Source: Kwoniella bestiolae CBS 10118 (Eukaryota > Basidiomycota > Tremellomycetes > Tremellales > Cryptococcaceae). From it: a stretch of DNA of 64,000 bases. Below are positions 22,952 to 34,735 of the stretch, in pieces (position 1 is the stretch's first letter; every line of letters starts with the position of its first letter). The translations under genes and the position numbers were made by a program. Under the pieces are notes generated by a model, which saw only the letters and a program-made list of their open reading frames with translations, was not told where the DNA came from and ran no database searches. The DNA lies in contig NC_089244.1 in the NCBI RefSeq assembly GCF_000512585.2, forward strand, positions 930,001-994,000. The letters are read 5' to 3'.

Positions 22952-25135
22952 CTAGTTACCCTTCGACGCCTTATCCCTCTTCATCCTCTTTACAGCCTTA
23001 GCCTTATTGATAGCCTGTCTCTCGCCAAATCCTGAATCGTGCATTTCCTACAACCACATCTTAATTAGCCACCATTCTTCAGTCTCTATATCATGAGGTT
23101 AGGGAAAGGGAACGAGAAGCGTCCACTCACCATAGTAGCCATCCTCCTAGCCAACGCAACCTTATTCATACTCTCCAGTACAGTCTCCTCGGGCAAACTC
23201 AGCTCCTGTAGCTTCACCTTCACATCATCCTCAATCATCTTCACCAACTCCACATCCCGCTCAGTGACCACAGTAATAGCCACACCACCTCGTCCAGCTC
23301 GCGCTGTTCGTCCGACTCTATGAATATAATCGTCCGACCTTCTCGGACAATCCCAATTCACCACCATAGCTACTTCGGGTATATCTAATCCTCGAGATCC
23401 CACATCCGTAGTTACTAGAACCTTTACTTCCTGAGCTCGGAATCTGGCTAGGGAAAGTAATCGCTGAGGCTGGGTGAGGTGGGAATGCAATGCCACGGAA
23501 GGGATTTCTAGTTGGTTCAACAAGAGGTGAAGTAGATGCGCGGTAGCGCATCGTTGGGTGAATATGATGGTTGAAGGGATATTATCATTTTCATCTTCTT
23601 CTTCCATAATCTTTCTCTTAGCATGTTTGCCCTTCTTCTGTCTGGGTTCCGAATCCTGAGATTTCTTCTTTGGATCAGCTCTCAGAGCAATATCGATATC
23701 TTCAGGTGGATGTTGGAGGAGATAAAGTAAATAGGGGTCTCGGATTTGAGAGGGAATGAACAAGTATTTCTGCTTTAACCGAGATACCGTCAATGTGCTG
23801 TTCATCAGTCCATGACGCACGTCAGCTAGCTGGTCTGAGAATTATGGTAAGGGAGACTTAAGCTTACTCCGATTCCACTCTATACACGAAAGGTTTCTCC
23901 TTCCCCTGCGGAGGAGGTTTGTTTGCCAGTTCCATTATTGCTTCGCTGACCGTCGCAGTAAACAGGCAAGTCTGACGTTTGGGCGGTATCTGAGAGAACA
24001 AGTATGCCAGTTCCGGAGCGAAGGTAGGCGTAAGGAGTCTATCCGCTTCATCGAGTACCTGTTGATCGTTCAGGCATGAGCTCACTCCTGTATATGATGA
24101 AAAATATCTCCTAAATTTACCAGAGTTCTCACTCTGCTCAACTTCCCCTGGCTCATCCCATCACTTCTTAGTAGATCGCATAACCTTCCAGGAGTAGCTA
24201 CGATGATATGCGGGCGAGCTTCCAGCTGTTGAGCTTGAGTCATCATGTCCATTCCTCCTACTATCGTGGCTGTGGTGAGTCCTAGCGGTTTACCAACTAC
24301 TAGGAACTGTTCAGACAGCTGATATGCGAGTTCTCTAATGCAAACGTCAGCATATGATATGGGGAAGTATCAGGTAGAGCCTACCTGGTAGGAGTCAATA
24401 CGACTGCCCAGACTCCGTATGGATCCCTAGCTATCCTTTCTACAATGGGCAAAGCAAACGCCATAGTTTTACCACTACCTGTCTTAGCTCCTCCAATACA
24501 GTCTCTCCCTGCTCAGCATGTACCCAAATCAGCTCTATCTCGTTGGAAAGGCTGCAGCGGTCGAGCTCACCTGAAAGTATGGGTCCTACACATGCAGCCT
24601 GGATCTCAGTGGGTTTACGGATATTTATCGATGCCAAAGCTGTGATCAGAGGCTGAGATAATCCGAGGGAAGCAAAGCTGGTATCTGAAGAAGGTTTGGG
24701 GTTGGCAGAGAATGCTGCTGAAGGGTCGGCTTTGGTCGTTGATTGAGGAAGTTTACCGTTGAGAGCAGTGGATGTCCGAGATGGGAGGTTGATTCGTGAT
24801 GTCGAGGCTGTATTACTAGGTTGAACAGGCGCATCTTCCTCACTTTCCGATCCGTCTTCATCAACAGACTTTCTACTTCGCTTGACTCCTGCTTGTCGGT
24901 GGACACTACTCGATGATCCTTCGCTCTCGGAACCTTGATCACCGTTCTCCGACTCATCCTCGTTCTCTGACTGATAGTCGGATTCATCATCCTCCTCGTC
25001 TGAGACTACTTCTTTGCCCTTCCCCTTCTGGGCAGCCATCATAGCTTTCAGAACTTCATTTTGGTCCAATACGATCCCCTCAGGCTTTTTCTCCGGGTCC
25101 AAGCCCTTCCTCGATGATTTCTTTGTAGTTGTCAT
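22952..25135 (-). CDS. DBP8: DEAD-box RNA helicase Dbp8 (DDX49 type)
   Basis: Six exons, 25135-24571, 24508-24385, 24334-24121, 24058-23868, 23797-23131 and 23047-22952, encode 618 aa. Helicase motifs appear in order: Q motif region IRKPTEIQAACVGPILSGRD, motif I GGAKTGSGKT, Ia LTPTRELAYQ, GG, Ib ATPGRL, II VLDEADRL, III TAT (instead of SAT), IV TIIFTQRC, V TTDVGSRGLDIPEV and VI HRVGRTARAGR. An acidic Ser-rich extension of about 170 residues precedes the core. A Lys/Glu-rich insertion of about 45 residues sits before motif IV. Dbp8 and DDX49 act in small-subunit rRNA processing in the nucleolus. The ATG at 25135 is preferred over an in-frame one 75 bp upstream because the upstream extension is hydrophobic and unlike the family. 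Confidence 0.9.
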
Positions 25136-25522
25136 TATTAGTGATTGCTTATATGGTGAAAGTGGAGATCTAGGAATGCATATAAAACAGTACAACTTAT
25201 TTATTGACAAGTCTTTGTTTTTGCCGCCTGCTGAGAGCTTCCAAAAATCTTTCGATCCAGCTGCAGACTGTGGGGCTCCGTGATGAGCTACAGTATCCCA
25301 AATTTGCTTCCGTTGGTGTTACCATCATACCGGCTGCCGGTTACTGGTCGTTTGATCTTTGAATTGTCAGTGTTTTTCCGGTGACGTTGACGGCGAGAGA
25401 GATGATGACGATGACAAACAAATCTATACATGTCACAGTCCTTGTCTTCTTTAATATCACAACATCACAACAATCACCTATGATATAAAAATGAGGACCA
25501 CCACGACTAAAACACTCCTATA
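25136..25522. other. divergent promoter region
   Basis: These 387 bases lie between the helicase and peroxin start codons. No gene is seen. Confidence 0.4.
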
Positions 25523-27797
25523 ATGGCACCGACATCATCCATACCCCAAGCGGGATCATTAGATCCCCCGCCCCCAGTGATCCTCCAATCTTCAGATCTG
25601 GTCTCATCCCTTCCTGCACCCTTTCTCCGCTTGCTCGTCCTATTTGCTCGACCGATGTCCTTCTTCAGGACGTTGCTTGAGGTGATACTATGGAGGAGTG
25701 GAAGGAGGGTACAGAGTTGGATGGTCGTCGGTGCATGGTGGGCGGTGTGTCTGGGGTCAAGCCATGCATTTAGGTGAGCTCAGTATTCCGTGTTCTATCT
25801 TATCTGGACTTACTAACTTGTTATGGATTGTAGGTACCTTCTACCAGCTTTACTTTTTATCCCTTTCATACCTTTATCCAAACTTCGTCTCAAATCACCT
25901 TCCAAACAACCCCTCAAAAATACATCAGCTGAACCATCCACTTCCGATACTCTCCTTACCACATTATCAGACGTCAATGCCATCTACGCTCTCCTCCCTC
26001 CTTCTCCCTTGCCAAGGCTCACAGCGACGTATGAGCGATTCCGCCAACTAGGTCCCATACGTCTATTGAGAGGCATGGTAGTGATATGGATAACGTGGGT
26101 GATGTTAGGTCAGATCATAGGATATTCAACATTATTAGGTATAACAGGTTCAATATTCCTATTATTACCTTCACCACCTCTCTCACACTTGATCAACCTT
26201 CTATCAAAATCATTATTCATGCGAAGATCTCTAGCATTGATATTCCTATTCACCTTTGGATCACCACCCGAATCATCCTACCGCTTCACTTTGTCCCATT
26301 TCTCCCCTGTGGGATGGTTCAAATCCAAATGGAGGACTTCCCGACGACCATCCCTTACATTCTCCTTCAAGCCTAAAATGTCCAAGATGGGCGTACCCTC
26401 CGGATCAGCTATAGACGACACCCCCGACGAAGAAGCAGAGAAAGAAACGAAGGTTGAACAACCTATATATTTCAGATTTGAAGTACACGAGAACCAAAGA
26501 TGGTGGATGGGACTGGATTGGACATCAGCTTTATTACCTCAAGAAAGACCTTCATGGTGCGATAATCACCTTCAGCCCGTTTCACCCCCTCAATCATTCA
26601 CACTCCCTCCTCCCACATCTATCGTCGTACCCAGTCCTACAGACAGGGACCCGAAGGCTCAGGTTCTGAGGACAGCAAGTTGGAAATGGTTAGATGACGA
26701 TTGGACAATAGTCAAACAGGGTCCTGGACTATCTGGCCAAACCATCGTACCATCGCCTACAATCCCACAACACGATGATCATTTTACCGTCCCCTCACCG
26801 AACACTCAGGACGGTAAAGTGCCAAGTGGAAGTAGACCCACCTCAATCGTATCTACCTCACCTCCCAAATCGGGACTAGAAGAAACCCTTTCCCCGGGGG
26901 CAAGAGCCCAATCCATTGCAGAACAAGCATTCACGAAGGGGTTGGAACGACTCAAAGCGCGTACTGCCTCGGTCGCGTTGTCTTCTAATGCAGCTACGGC
27001 AATCGTACAGGGAGGTGGTGCCAGTTCCTCGTCGCCGAGGAAGACGTCCGATACGACTAGTTTCAGACAGAGAACGATGTCCCAGACGAGCGATGATTCG
27101 CATCATACTCATGCTGAACTGGATGGCTCAAACGTGCAGATGCCATTACCTGGAGAAGTGATTGTGGAGAAAGACGATGCGACGGATGGTGAAGGGTGGG
27201 TCTATGGGGATAATAAGTGGGAGAATATGGGTGCCAAGGGGGGATTGGGCAAGGTGAGTGGGAGGAGTCATTTTTTGTTTGGGTATTCCCATTACTCGTC
27301 TTTCTTATCTCATCTCAATCGGTTTATCTCTTGATACAAGTCACTCAGTTTGGACGGATATGACTGTCCTGGTCTTGAACAATCGTATAAAGATGCTGAA
27401 AGCGTTCTTCTGTCGATCGCAGTTCACAAGAAGAAGACGTTGGACCCGACGAGCCATCCTGATCGAAACGGTTATCAAACTCAAATCCACCGAAGAACCC
27501 TCATCAGAACCAACTATGATTGTCCCTCCTTCAGGGGTTCGTACACCACTATCGGGAGAAACCGTGAAATCCAAGCCCACGCCTGCTGTCGCTGTACCGG
27601 TAAGATCGAACGACACTGCAAATTCAGCAAGTATGGTGAGGGCAGGGTCAAAAGATTCCAAAAAGAGTGATAAGAGCAATGAAGAGAAGAGTTCACCTGC
27701 GATAGTCACTGCTACGGGGATTACTAGTGGGACGGCAAGTAGGGACGATGTCTTAAGGTCGAGGTTGAAGAAAGCTATGGGGTCTGTTGGGGGGTAG
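25523..27797 (+). CDS. dysferlin-domain membrane peroxin, Pex30/Pex23 family
   Basis: Three exons, 25523-25773, 25834-27253 and 27423-27797, encode 681 aa. Hydrophobic segments in the first 230 residues (PFLRLLVLFARP, AWWAVCLGSSHAFRYLLPAL, VVIWITWVMLGQIIGY, a reticulon-like region) match the Pex24/Pex30 membrane domain. A split dysferlin domain follows: FRFEVHENQRWWMGLDWT with PSWCD, then WKWLDDDWTIV and, far downstream, GWVYGDNKWENM with FTRRRRWTRRAIL. The two halves are separated by about 200 disordered residues, much longer than usual. These proteins shape ER sites where peroxisomes and lipid droplets form. The last intron (169 nt) is long and could hide a small exon. Confidence 0.85.
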
Positions 27798-28016
27798 TGC
27801 GTGGTATTTGGTATATTGTAAGTGGGAGAAGGCCAGTAGTGTCGGTATAATATGATGTCAGCCACATGTAACCTATGATATGCCATTTCTTTGCTGATCA
27901 CCTCAAGGAAGTTCAGGTCGTTCTCCCTTCGTTCCACTTTTGGACATACTCTATCCCCATGGATTAAAGAATACATCATGGCCCACAATCAAGAGCTACG
28001 GTCATATTATGATGTA

Positions 28017-29604
28017 TCACCTTCTAACTCTCTTACTTTTAACCTCACCCAGCTCCATCACACCGTCGTCTTTTGCCCATCTCCCATCTTCATCCATCGC
28101 ATACAAATCCTCATAACTCGTGATCTTCCTTTTCTTCCCCCTGATGTTCTGGTCATCACCGTACAATCTACGGACAATCTCTTCCCGTATCATCCCTCTA
28201 ATCTCCTCTATACTGATCCTGGTGATCCCACCTGGCCCTTGCCCTTGTGATGCACCTCTACGGAAAAGGGCGGCATCGAGATTGTTGCAGTACTGCAGAT
28301 GAGGTCTTGTCTTCGCAGTCTGATCAAGGGGATGATCCAATACCCAAAAGTTCCTCGCAAAAAGTAAAGATTGCTTTCGAGCCCATTCCCTAAAATCTGA
28401 TTTGCTCCTTCGCCGGTATGTGGTGGCACATCGAATGTTGCCAAGTAATACACAAATCACACCCCATCTCTGCGTCAGCCTCTTGGCAGACTTCAAAGCA
28501 ATTTCCAAGACCCGTTCCAGAGAGTGTAGAATAAGGGTATCGCAAGTCTGCACCAACACCCAGAGTACATCTGGAGGAACGAGCCTCTCCATACAACCTA
28601 CATCCTCCTCGTCTAGGGACAATGGGGTGGTATCGTCATATATTCTCATGAGCACCCTGACGCATCTTGAGATTGCTTCATCCATGAGCAAAGGATTATG
28701 TACCCACTCATATGGCCTTCTACTTCCAGTCACGCGGGATACCTCCGCTGGGGCTGAAAAGAGTTGGGTGGAGGGGGGAAATAGACCGCATAGACGTGAT
28801 AGGGAGCGGATTGTTTGGGTGTATGAGGGGGAGGAGATTAGGAGATCGGCGTACTGGCGAATAGAAGTCAGATCAGCCAACGATTGGGATTCCAGGTTGA
28901 TGCCATACTTGATGTATTGCACTGCAGCTTGTGGCTGTAGGAAGTGCCACTGAAACCCTAAAATTATCAATACTCACTCGATCTTGAAACTCAATTTGGT
29001 GCTTTAGATCCACGATCTCCTCCTCGAGCTCTTTCACTCGTTCTTCCAAGTTCGCGTGAGGTTCTTTGTAAGGCGTTATCGAACGTTTCCAATTTAATAT
29101 ATAAGCGGTCTTGCCCTTGTCCTTGCCCTGTGCGCTGTGAGGAGGGAGGCCTCGATTGGCGGTGTATGCCCTGCTTGCATGGGAGGGTACGGTGTCTTGA
29201 GAGATATTGATATTTTGTTGTTCTCGTCCTCGACCACTGAAGGACATAGACGGAAATTGAGATTGAGCATCCTCAGTTTTGAGCGGTCTCCAACTGTCGA
29301 TTTTGATCTTCCATTTCTTGGGTGGCCGGATATCTTTCTCTGTGGCATCTGAAGAAGTGCATTTCGAAGAAGATGTTCCAATGGAAAGGCATTCTGAAGA
29401 CTGGGATTCATCGAACGAGATATCTCGTATCCCCTCTAGCCCCGGTGAGAGAGGTATCACCGTTCTTACTATTGTACATTGGGACGTAGAGGATTGAATT
29501 AGTCCTGCACTTTGAGAATTGGTCTCATCGTCTGGAGCTGAGGATTCGGAAGCTCGCAACTTTGAGAATAGATTTGAGGGTTGATCTTGATCTTCATCGG
29601 ACAT
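28017..29604 (-). CDS. paralogue 1 of a local uncharacterised gene family (coiled coil plus C-terminal domain)
   Basis: Two exons, 29604-28978 and 28934-28017, encode 514 aa. A 28-nt intron is also possible in frame but too short, so the 43-nt version was chosen. The first 190 residues are disordered and Ser/Thr/Gln-rich. A coiled coil ANLEERVKELEEEIVDLKHQ ends exon 1. Exon 2 holds the domain shared with the next two genes: LSRLCGLFPPS, then VPPDVLWVLVQT, a helical stretch ending near RRRSKSDFREWARKQS, and the motif TRISIEEIRGMIREE. The tail is basic (KSKRVRR). I recognise no known family. It is divergent from paralogue 2 across 756 bp. The start is uncertain, since an upstream ATG at 29628 is in frame. 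Confidence 0.7.
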
Positions 29605-30360
29605 ATTGAGCAGGATTATAGAAGTCATAGACCCACGATGATGGCGAAAAATGGTATTGAGATCTGTAGCCAGTGTCCAAGGGGAAAGGCACAAGATGGA
29701 GCAAGGTCGAAGCTTGTGGTATAGGAAGAATAAGGTTTCGCGGAATCATACAATTAATTGCAAGACTCACAAACGTGGAGTGGTAATGGGAAAAATAATG
29801 AGGAGGATGGGTGGGTGGGTGGGTTTGATAAGCGGTACGAGGAAGTGTCGAGATGGGATACGATGTGAACAGGTCTCTATCTCACAATCAGATACAAAAT
29901 GAGCCTTTACTGTATCCCGATGTGCGTTTTGATGCCACTGTAGATAATCGATCAACATGTCTCACTTTATCGTTGAATATAGATCACCATCACCCATCAA
30001 AACATGCGTTGTTGACAGTACTCTGAATATATTTATATAAACATGCAGCCAATTGTTTGTTCCGTTTATCCCTTCTCTCTTCTCTCCATCATGTTTACAA
30101 GACACTTGGACATAACTTGAATTGTCAAGTTGTATTCTCTCTGCCTTCATAATTCGTTTGATTACAGTACTGTAGATGACAAAGGCTTTCAAGTCCTATC
30201 ATTGCTGATTCTTCAATAAACCAATCGAGCTGACGAGAGACCCCTCCACTTCTGCATTATATCTTCATCAACCTCTTCTCCTCTTCCGTTTGATCACACT
30301 TTCAACTTCCGCCGTCTTCTCCTCTGAAATCATTGTCGCTCAGATCCACCCACTCACAAG
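29605..30360. other. divergent promoter of paralogues 1 and 2
   Basis: These 756 bases separate the two divergent family members. No other gene is evident. The stretch before 30361 is pyrimidine-rich, as in many fungal promoters. Confidence 0.45.
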
Positions 30361-31591
30361 ATGATTATCCCTCTTGATCCCCCAAAAGCACTCTACGATT
30401 TCTTCGCTTCCTCTCCACCCAAACCGAAATCGGGGGGACACTCCGATTCCACCCCAACCAAATTCGATATCTTCAATTCACCTCGAGCATTCCCCACTTC
30501 CACACCCAGCTCATTCCACGTTGGTCAACCTGGTAAGACCATATTTACAGACTCGTCGAGACGCCACATCGGGAAATACCTCCCTCGTGCTCAAGGAACG
30601 AATGGGAATCGCCGAACGTCGAGCGGAAGTTCAGGTGTTCGATCTCTTTCTTCTTCTTCGAGTGGCATCACTCATCCCCTTCCTGTGCGATCTACCAAAG
30701 ACCACGATGTGATTCTTTTACGAGAAGATCCCTGGGCACCTAGGAAGGAAGTTGAAAGAGATGGGGTGGAGATGGATCAGGTGGACGTGGTCGTGGAGGA
30801 CGAGATGGATATTCCTTTGGTCGGCAGTTCTGTGAGTTTGTCTTGCTCGTCTGGTCTTTAATGCGTTTAGACAGATCGTTATCTCAGGTTCATACCCGTG
30901 AGCTGACGTTGTGTTTCTTACAACCTAGCAACTCGAGTCGAGAGCATCCCCTTCAATAATTTCCCTCAAGCAAGCCCTGTCTAGACTCTGTGGTATCTTC
31001 TCGCCCTCACCTCTCTTTCACAACGCTTTGAAAACCCTCTCTTCGCTCGTGGGTATCTCAGAGAACTACCCATGGTATTACTACCACGACCGACTCGACG
31101 AAGTCTTCCATCGATCTTTCGCGCTCCTCCTAGACTCATACGACGACACGCAGTACATCTCGCCATACTACCATGCCTTAATGGAAGATACCAAATTGAT
31201 CCGAAAATTCACTCCGCCAGACGTACTCTGGATGCTTGTTCAGACTTCAGATCAGCAGATTCTAGACTCTCTATACAGAGTTATCAAGGTTCATCTTTCT
31301 AAATGCAGAAGTAAGAACACACAGCGAGGTGTGGCGTTGTTGGTACTTTTGAAGAAAGTGCAGGAGACCAGATGGAGGAAATTTAGAGGATGGAAAGCCT
31401 TTGCTGAAGCTTTGGGATTGTGCTTCGTCCAGAGCGGGGGGGTGTTGGAGGAGGAGATTGGATTACCTAGGGTAAGAGCTGAGGATATTAGGATGGTTTT
31501 GGAGAATAGCGTGGGATGGAATAGGAAGAGAAGGAGGGATGGGATGGAGTATGAGGAGGGGCGATGGGGCAGTAAGAGGATGAGATTGTAA
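30361..31591 (+). CDS. paralogue 2 of the local uncharacterised gene family
   Basis: Two exons, 30361-30831 and 30929-31591, joined at phase 0, encode 377 aa. Exon 1 is disordered (Ser/Pro-rich, then an acidic stretch) and has no coiled coil. Exon 2 carries the shared domain: LSRLCGIFSPS, FTPPDVLWMLVQTSDQQILD, RKFRGWKAFAEALGLCF and PRVRAEDIRMVLENS, ending in basic KRMRL. The match to paralogue 1 is clearest at LSRLCG and PPDVLW. Function unknown. The single intron falls just before the shared domain, as in the other two copies. Confidence 0.75.
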
Positions 31592-32140
31592 TTTTCACTT
31601 TTCCGGTTTTGGTATATGCAGTGTTTCGGTTTGACTTATTCTTAGAACTGTTCCCAAGAGGGGATGAAAGGTAGCTCAGTTAGGTATTTATTCTTGTATA
31701 CACTTTCGTTCGTCTTCTTTCATTTTTCTGCTATATAGCTTGTGAGATGACAAAGAGGTCGCACTGCAGTATTGATGGTTTGCTTTACTATAGTTGATTG
31801 TGTATGCATATTCGTTTCATGTCAAATGGTGATGACGATGGTAATGATGATGATGAGGATGATGATGTCGATGATGATGATCACCTTTAATTGCTGTTTA
31901 ATTACGCAGAGATCCACTAGACCATCATGTCATTCAACACATATAATGATATGCTCACTACACAGCATGTTAATATCGTATCTTTATTTATTCCTTTTCT
32001 TCTCTTCAATATTCAAATCCCAAAACTAATCATTACAACCAAGCTGTACATAGCATCAACGATACATCATCCATACACTATACATATCACCCATCCACCT
32101 TCCCAAAGATACCATCAGCTCACCGCCCACTACCTCTTAA
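31592..32140. other. intergenic region with GAT-rich repeats
   Basis: These 549 bases lie between paralogues 2 and 3. An imperfect (GAT)n tract covers about 31830-31882. No gene is supported. Confidence 0.45.
31830..31882. repeat. imperfect GAT trinucleotide repeat
   Basis: A run built from gatgatgatgaggatgatga-like units in the 3' region of paralogue 2. It is a simple low-complexity tract. Confidence 0.6.
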
Positions 32141-34069
32141 ATGTCACCCGCACCACAACTAGTATTCAAGCGATATCCCACTCCCATCCTCAAGAAATCT
32201 TCCCCGCTCAATCCAAACCCAACTCGTATCAATCCTATCATTCCAGAACCACCCTCTCCATCCTTTTCTAATCTCTCATCTCCATCTCCATCTCCATCTC
32301 CAACGTTGACCATCGAAGATCTCCTATCAGCTACCTTCTCAGAAACACGATCGTACTTCTCGCTCGACACCTTTCCTCCAGCCTTTAGTCAGAGGGTTCA
32401 GGCATACGTACTTCCTACAATCAACATCGTACCTCCTTCTCCCACTGCTGCTCCAACTAATCATCCTCCTTCCCCATCTGCTCCGCCACCAGCAAACGTG
32501 CGTGGGGATCTCACGCGAGAGTGGATCACATCCGATTACGAGGACGAATTGCCCCCACCGCCAACAACTTCTTCACCCCTGGGACATGGGGTTCCGGATC
32601 GAGGGAACAATACGTTAATTAGACATATGAAGAGGGTCCATCCGGTCGAGTACCCTGAGGATATTCCATCAAGCTCATCGAGGTCGAATGCTACGCCATA
32701 TGTGTATGAACATTACGAGACTCCTGGACTTGGGAAGAGGTCCGGTAAAGCACGGAACATGGGACGATGTGGTTCGTTGGACACTGAGATTGACAGCCTA
32801 AAGGGGAGGGAAAAACCTGTTCTCAGGGATCGAGCTTCCTCTGCACCGCCCAAGATGAGCAGTGGATCATTCACACCCGATCCGTCATCTAATTTAGGGA
32901 GTAACTCCATCAGCCCCATCAGTTTCATCAACCTCTCGACTCAGCGAGGAAGAGCGATTGGGACTTCAACATCGAGCCGCGATCAGCCTGTCACGCCTTC
33001 CGGTACAACAACAATCGTCAATATCCTCGATACCTCCTCGCCACCAGCTACTTTGGGCTTGGCTTCGGATATTTCACATGTCGTCAGCTCAAATGTATCT
33101 CATGACGTACACGTGCCTCCTTCAATTCCTAGACCTTCCACAGGAGGAAACCTCGGTACAAATCCATCACAAGCGGACGATCGAACCAAAGACGAATTGA
33201 TCGAATCGTTACTTGCCGAAAACGAGTCTCTCAGATCAACACTGGACGAATGGTTCTCCGAGAATCAACGCTTAAAGAGAAAATGGGACAAGTTGAATGA
33301 GGTGGGTCCTGCTGCACCTTCACATTACGCCGTTTCATGTTCCTGTGCTGAGCTGAATATATGTTCTTAGCACGCCTACTACATGGTCTGCGGCATAGAG
33401 AACCAGGACATTGAGTCTCCTATCCTATCGCTATGCGCCGTTCATCCCGCACCCTCTCCAACAGGGGTTTATGGTCCGTATGATGGTCCGGGGGAATACC
33501 GAAAACCGCTGTACGAACTGGCTGATGCGGTCGGATCATTGTACCCCACCAATATGGAATCGCTCGACGGAGATGTAGGAGTCAGAGAGATGTTCTCGCG
33601 AGCCCTCCAGTTGTTCATGGCTCAGTATCATGGTGAGATCGATATTCCCTTTAAGGATATCAACATAAACTGGATCAAGTTGTTCACCCCTCCTGATACA
33701 CTTTGGCTGTTCGTTCATACTGCCAACGAGGTCTTGTCGCTCCACTTGAGGGAGGTGATGGGACTTATGAGGGATGCTTGCGAGGGAGGGATCAAGGCTG
33801 TGGTATTGGGATTGATGTTGGATAAGATCGGGGATAGGGAGCTGATAAGGAGGAGACGGGAAGAGGTTAGATGGAGGGTTTGGAGTGTCAGGCAGAGGAT
33901 GATTTTTGAAGGGAATGGGAGGGTGTTGATGGATAGTACCAGTACTGGGACTGGCAGTTCTCATGAAGAAGTGAATGACGATGATTTTCTGGGGAGTGAT
34001 CTGACAAGAGTATCATGGGTTGAGATACGACGGTCTCTTGAGAGAGGGGGTCAGGAGAGGAAGGAATGA
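32141..34069 (+). CDS. paralogue 3 of the local uncharacterised gene family
   Basis: Two exons, 32141-33301 and 33371-34069, joined at phase 0, encode 619 aa. Exon 1 is the longest of the three: Pro/Ser-rich with an (SP)n run, a short NTLIRHMKRVHP stretch that recalls half of a BED or C2H2 finger but lacks its cysteines, and a coiled coil DELIESLLAENESLRSTLDE at its end. Exon 2 holds the shared domain in diverged form: LFTPPDTLWLFVHTANEVLS, RRRREEVRWRVWSVRQRM and TRVSWVEIRRSLERG. The coiled coil right before the intron is shared with paralogue 1 but not 2. Function unknown. Confidence 0.75.
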
Positions 34070-34735
34070 TTTAATCCTATTTCGGTGCATGTCGATGAAG
34101 ACGAAGAGGAAGAGGACGATGATGTGGTGTTTTGATCCTAGTGATTCTGTATAGTAGTTTCCTTCATACGGTTGGTCGACAAGTTGTATGTGTTGGTTGT
34201 AGACTTGTTTCTGTATCAGAGTGTCCTATTTTATGCAGTCGTATCATGCATACAACGTTGTTTGTATCATGTGTCGATGCCAACGGAGAATCCGTTTTTC
34301 ACGGCTCGTGGGAAGGTCACTTTGATCCGTCGGATCAGCAGGTTACGTGGTCTGCACTCACTGGAAATTGAATTGATCATCCATGAGTCATCAACTGACT
34401 TTTGATCTTATCAGCTTATCTAAGTAATGCGATTACCGTAAGCATGGGGACATCGACAAGTACACAATTACACACTATTATATCATAGTAGTACCGCATT
34501 GTACTGTTGCATGCTTCGTAATCCTCGTACCTATGTTGCAAAGGGTATACTGGTATGTATCGAGTATTGATAATCGTACAATTCCCATGACCTAACTTAT
34601 GACCACCTTTGGAAATGGTATGAGATCAGTACTGTACAAGTACGCTAAAACGTTTATAAACGAATGAGATGGGCTGGGAAATGATCGTTACTCCCCTTAC
34701 CACACGACTTAGATATCCACTTACGACTTAACAAA
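34070..34735. other. intergenic region
   Basis: These 666 bases hold the 3' end of paralogue 3 and the promoter of the old yellow enzyme gene. No gene is supported. Confidence 0.4.

Noticed and set aside
24440..25210. Helicase start at 25210
   Set aside because: The extra 25 residues are hydrophobic and unlike Dbp8; the ATG at 25135 gives the usual basic start.
28935..28977. 28-nt intron in paralogue 1
   Set aside because: It is in frame but shorter than plausible fungal introns; the 43-nt alternative with the same donor is also in frame.
32620..32670. BED or C2H2 zinc finger in paralogue 3 (NTLIRHMKRVHP)
   Set aside because: Only the His half resembles a finger; no paired cysteines lie upstream.
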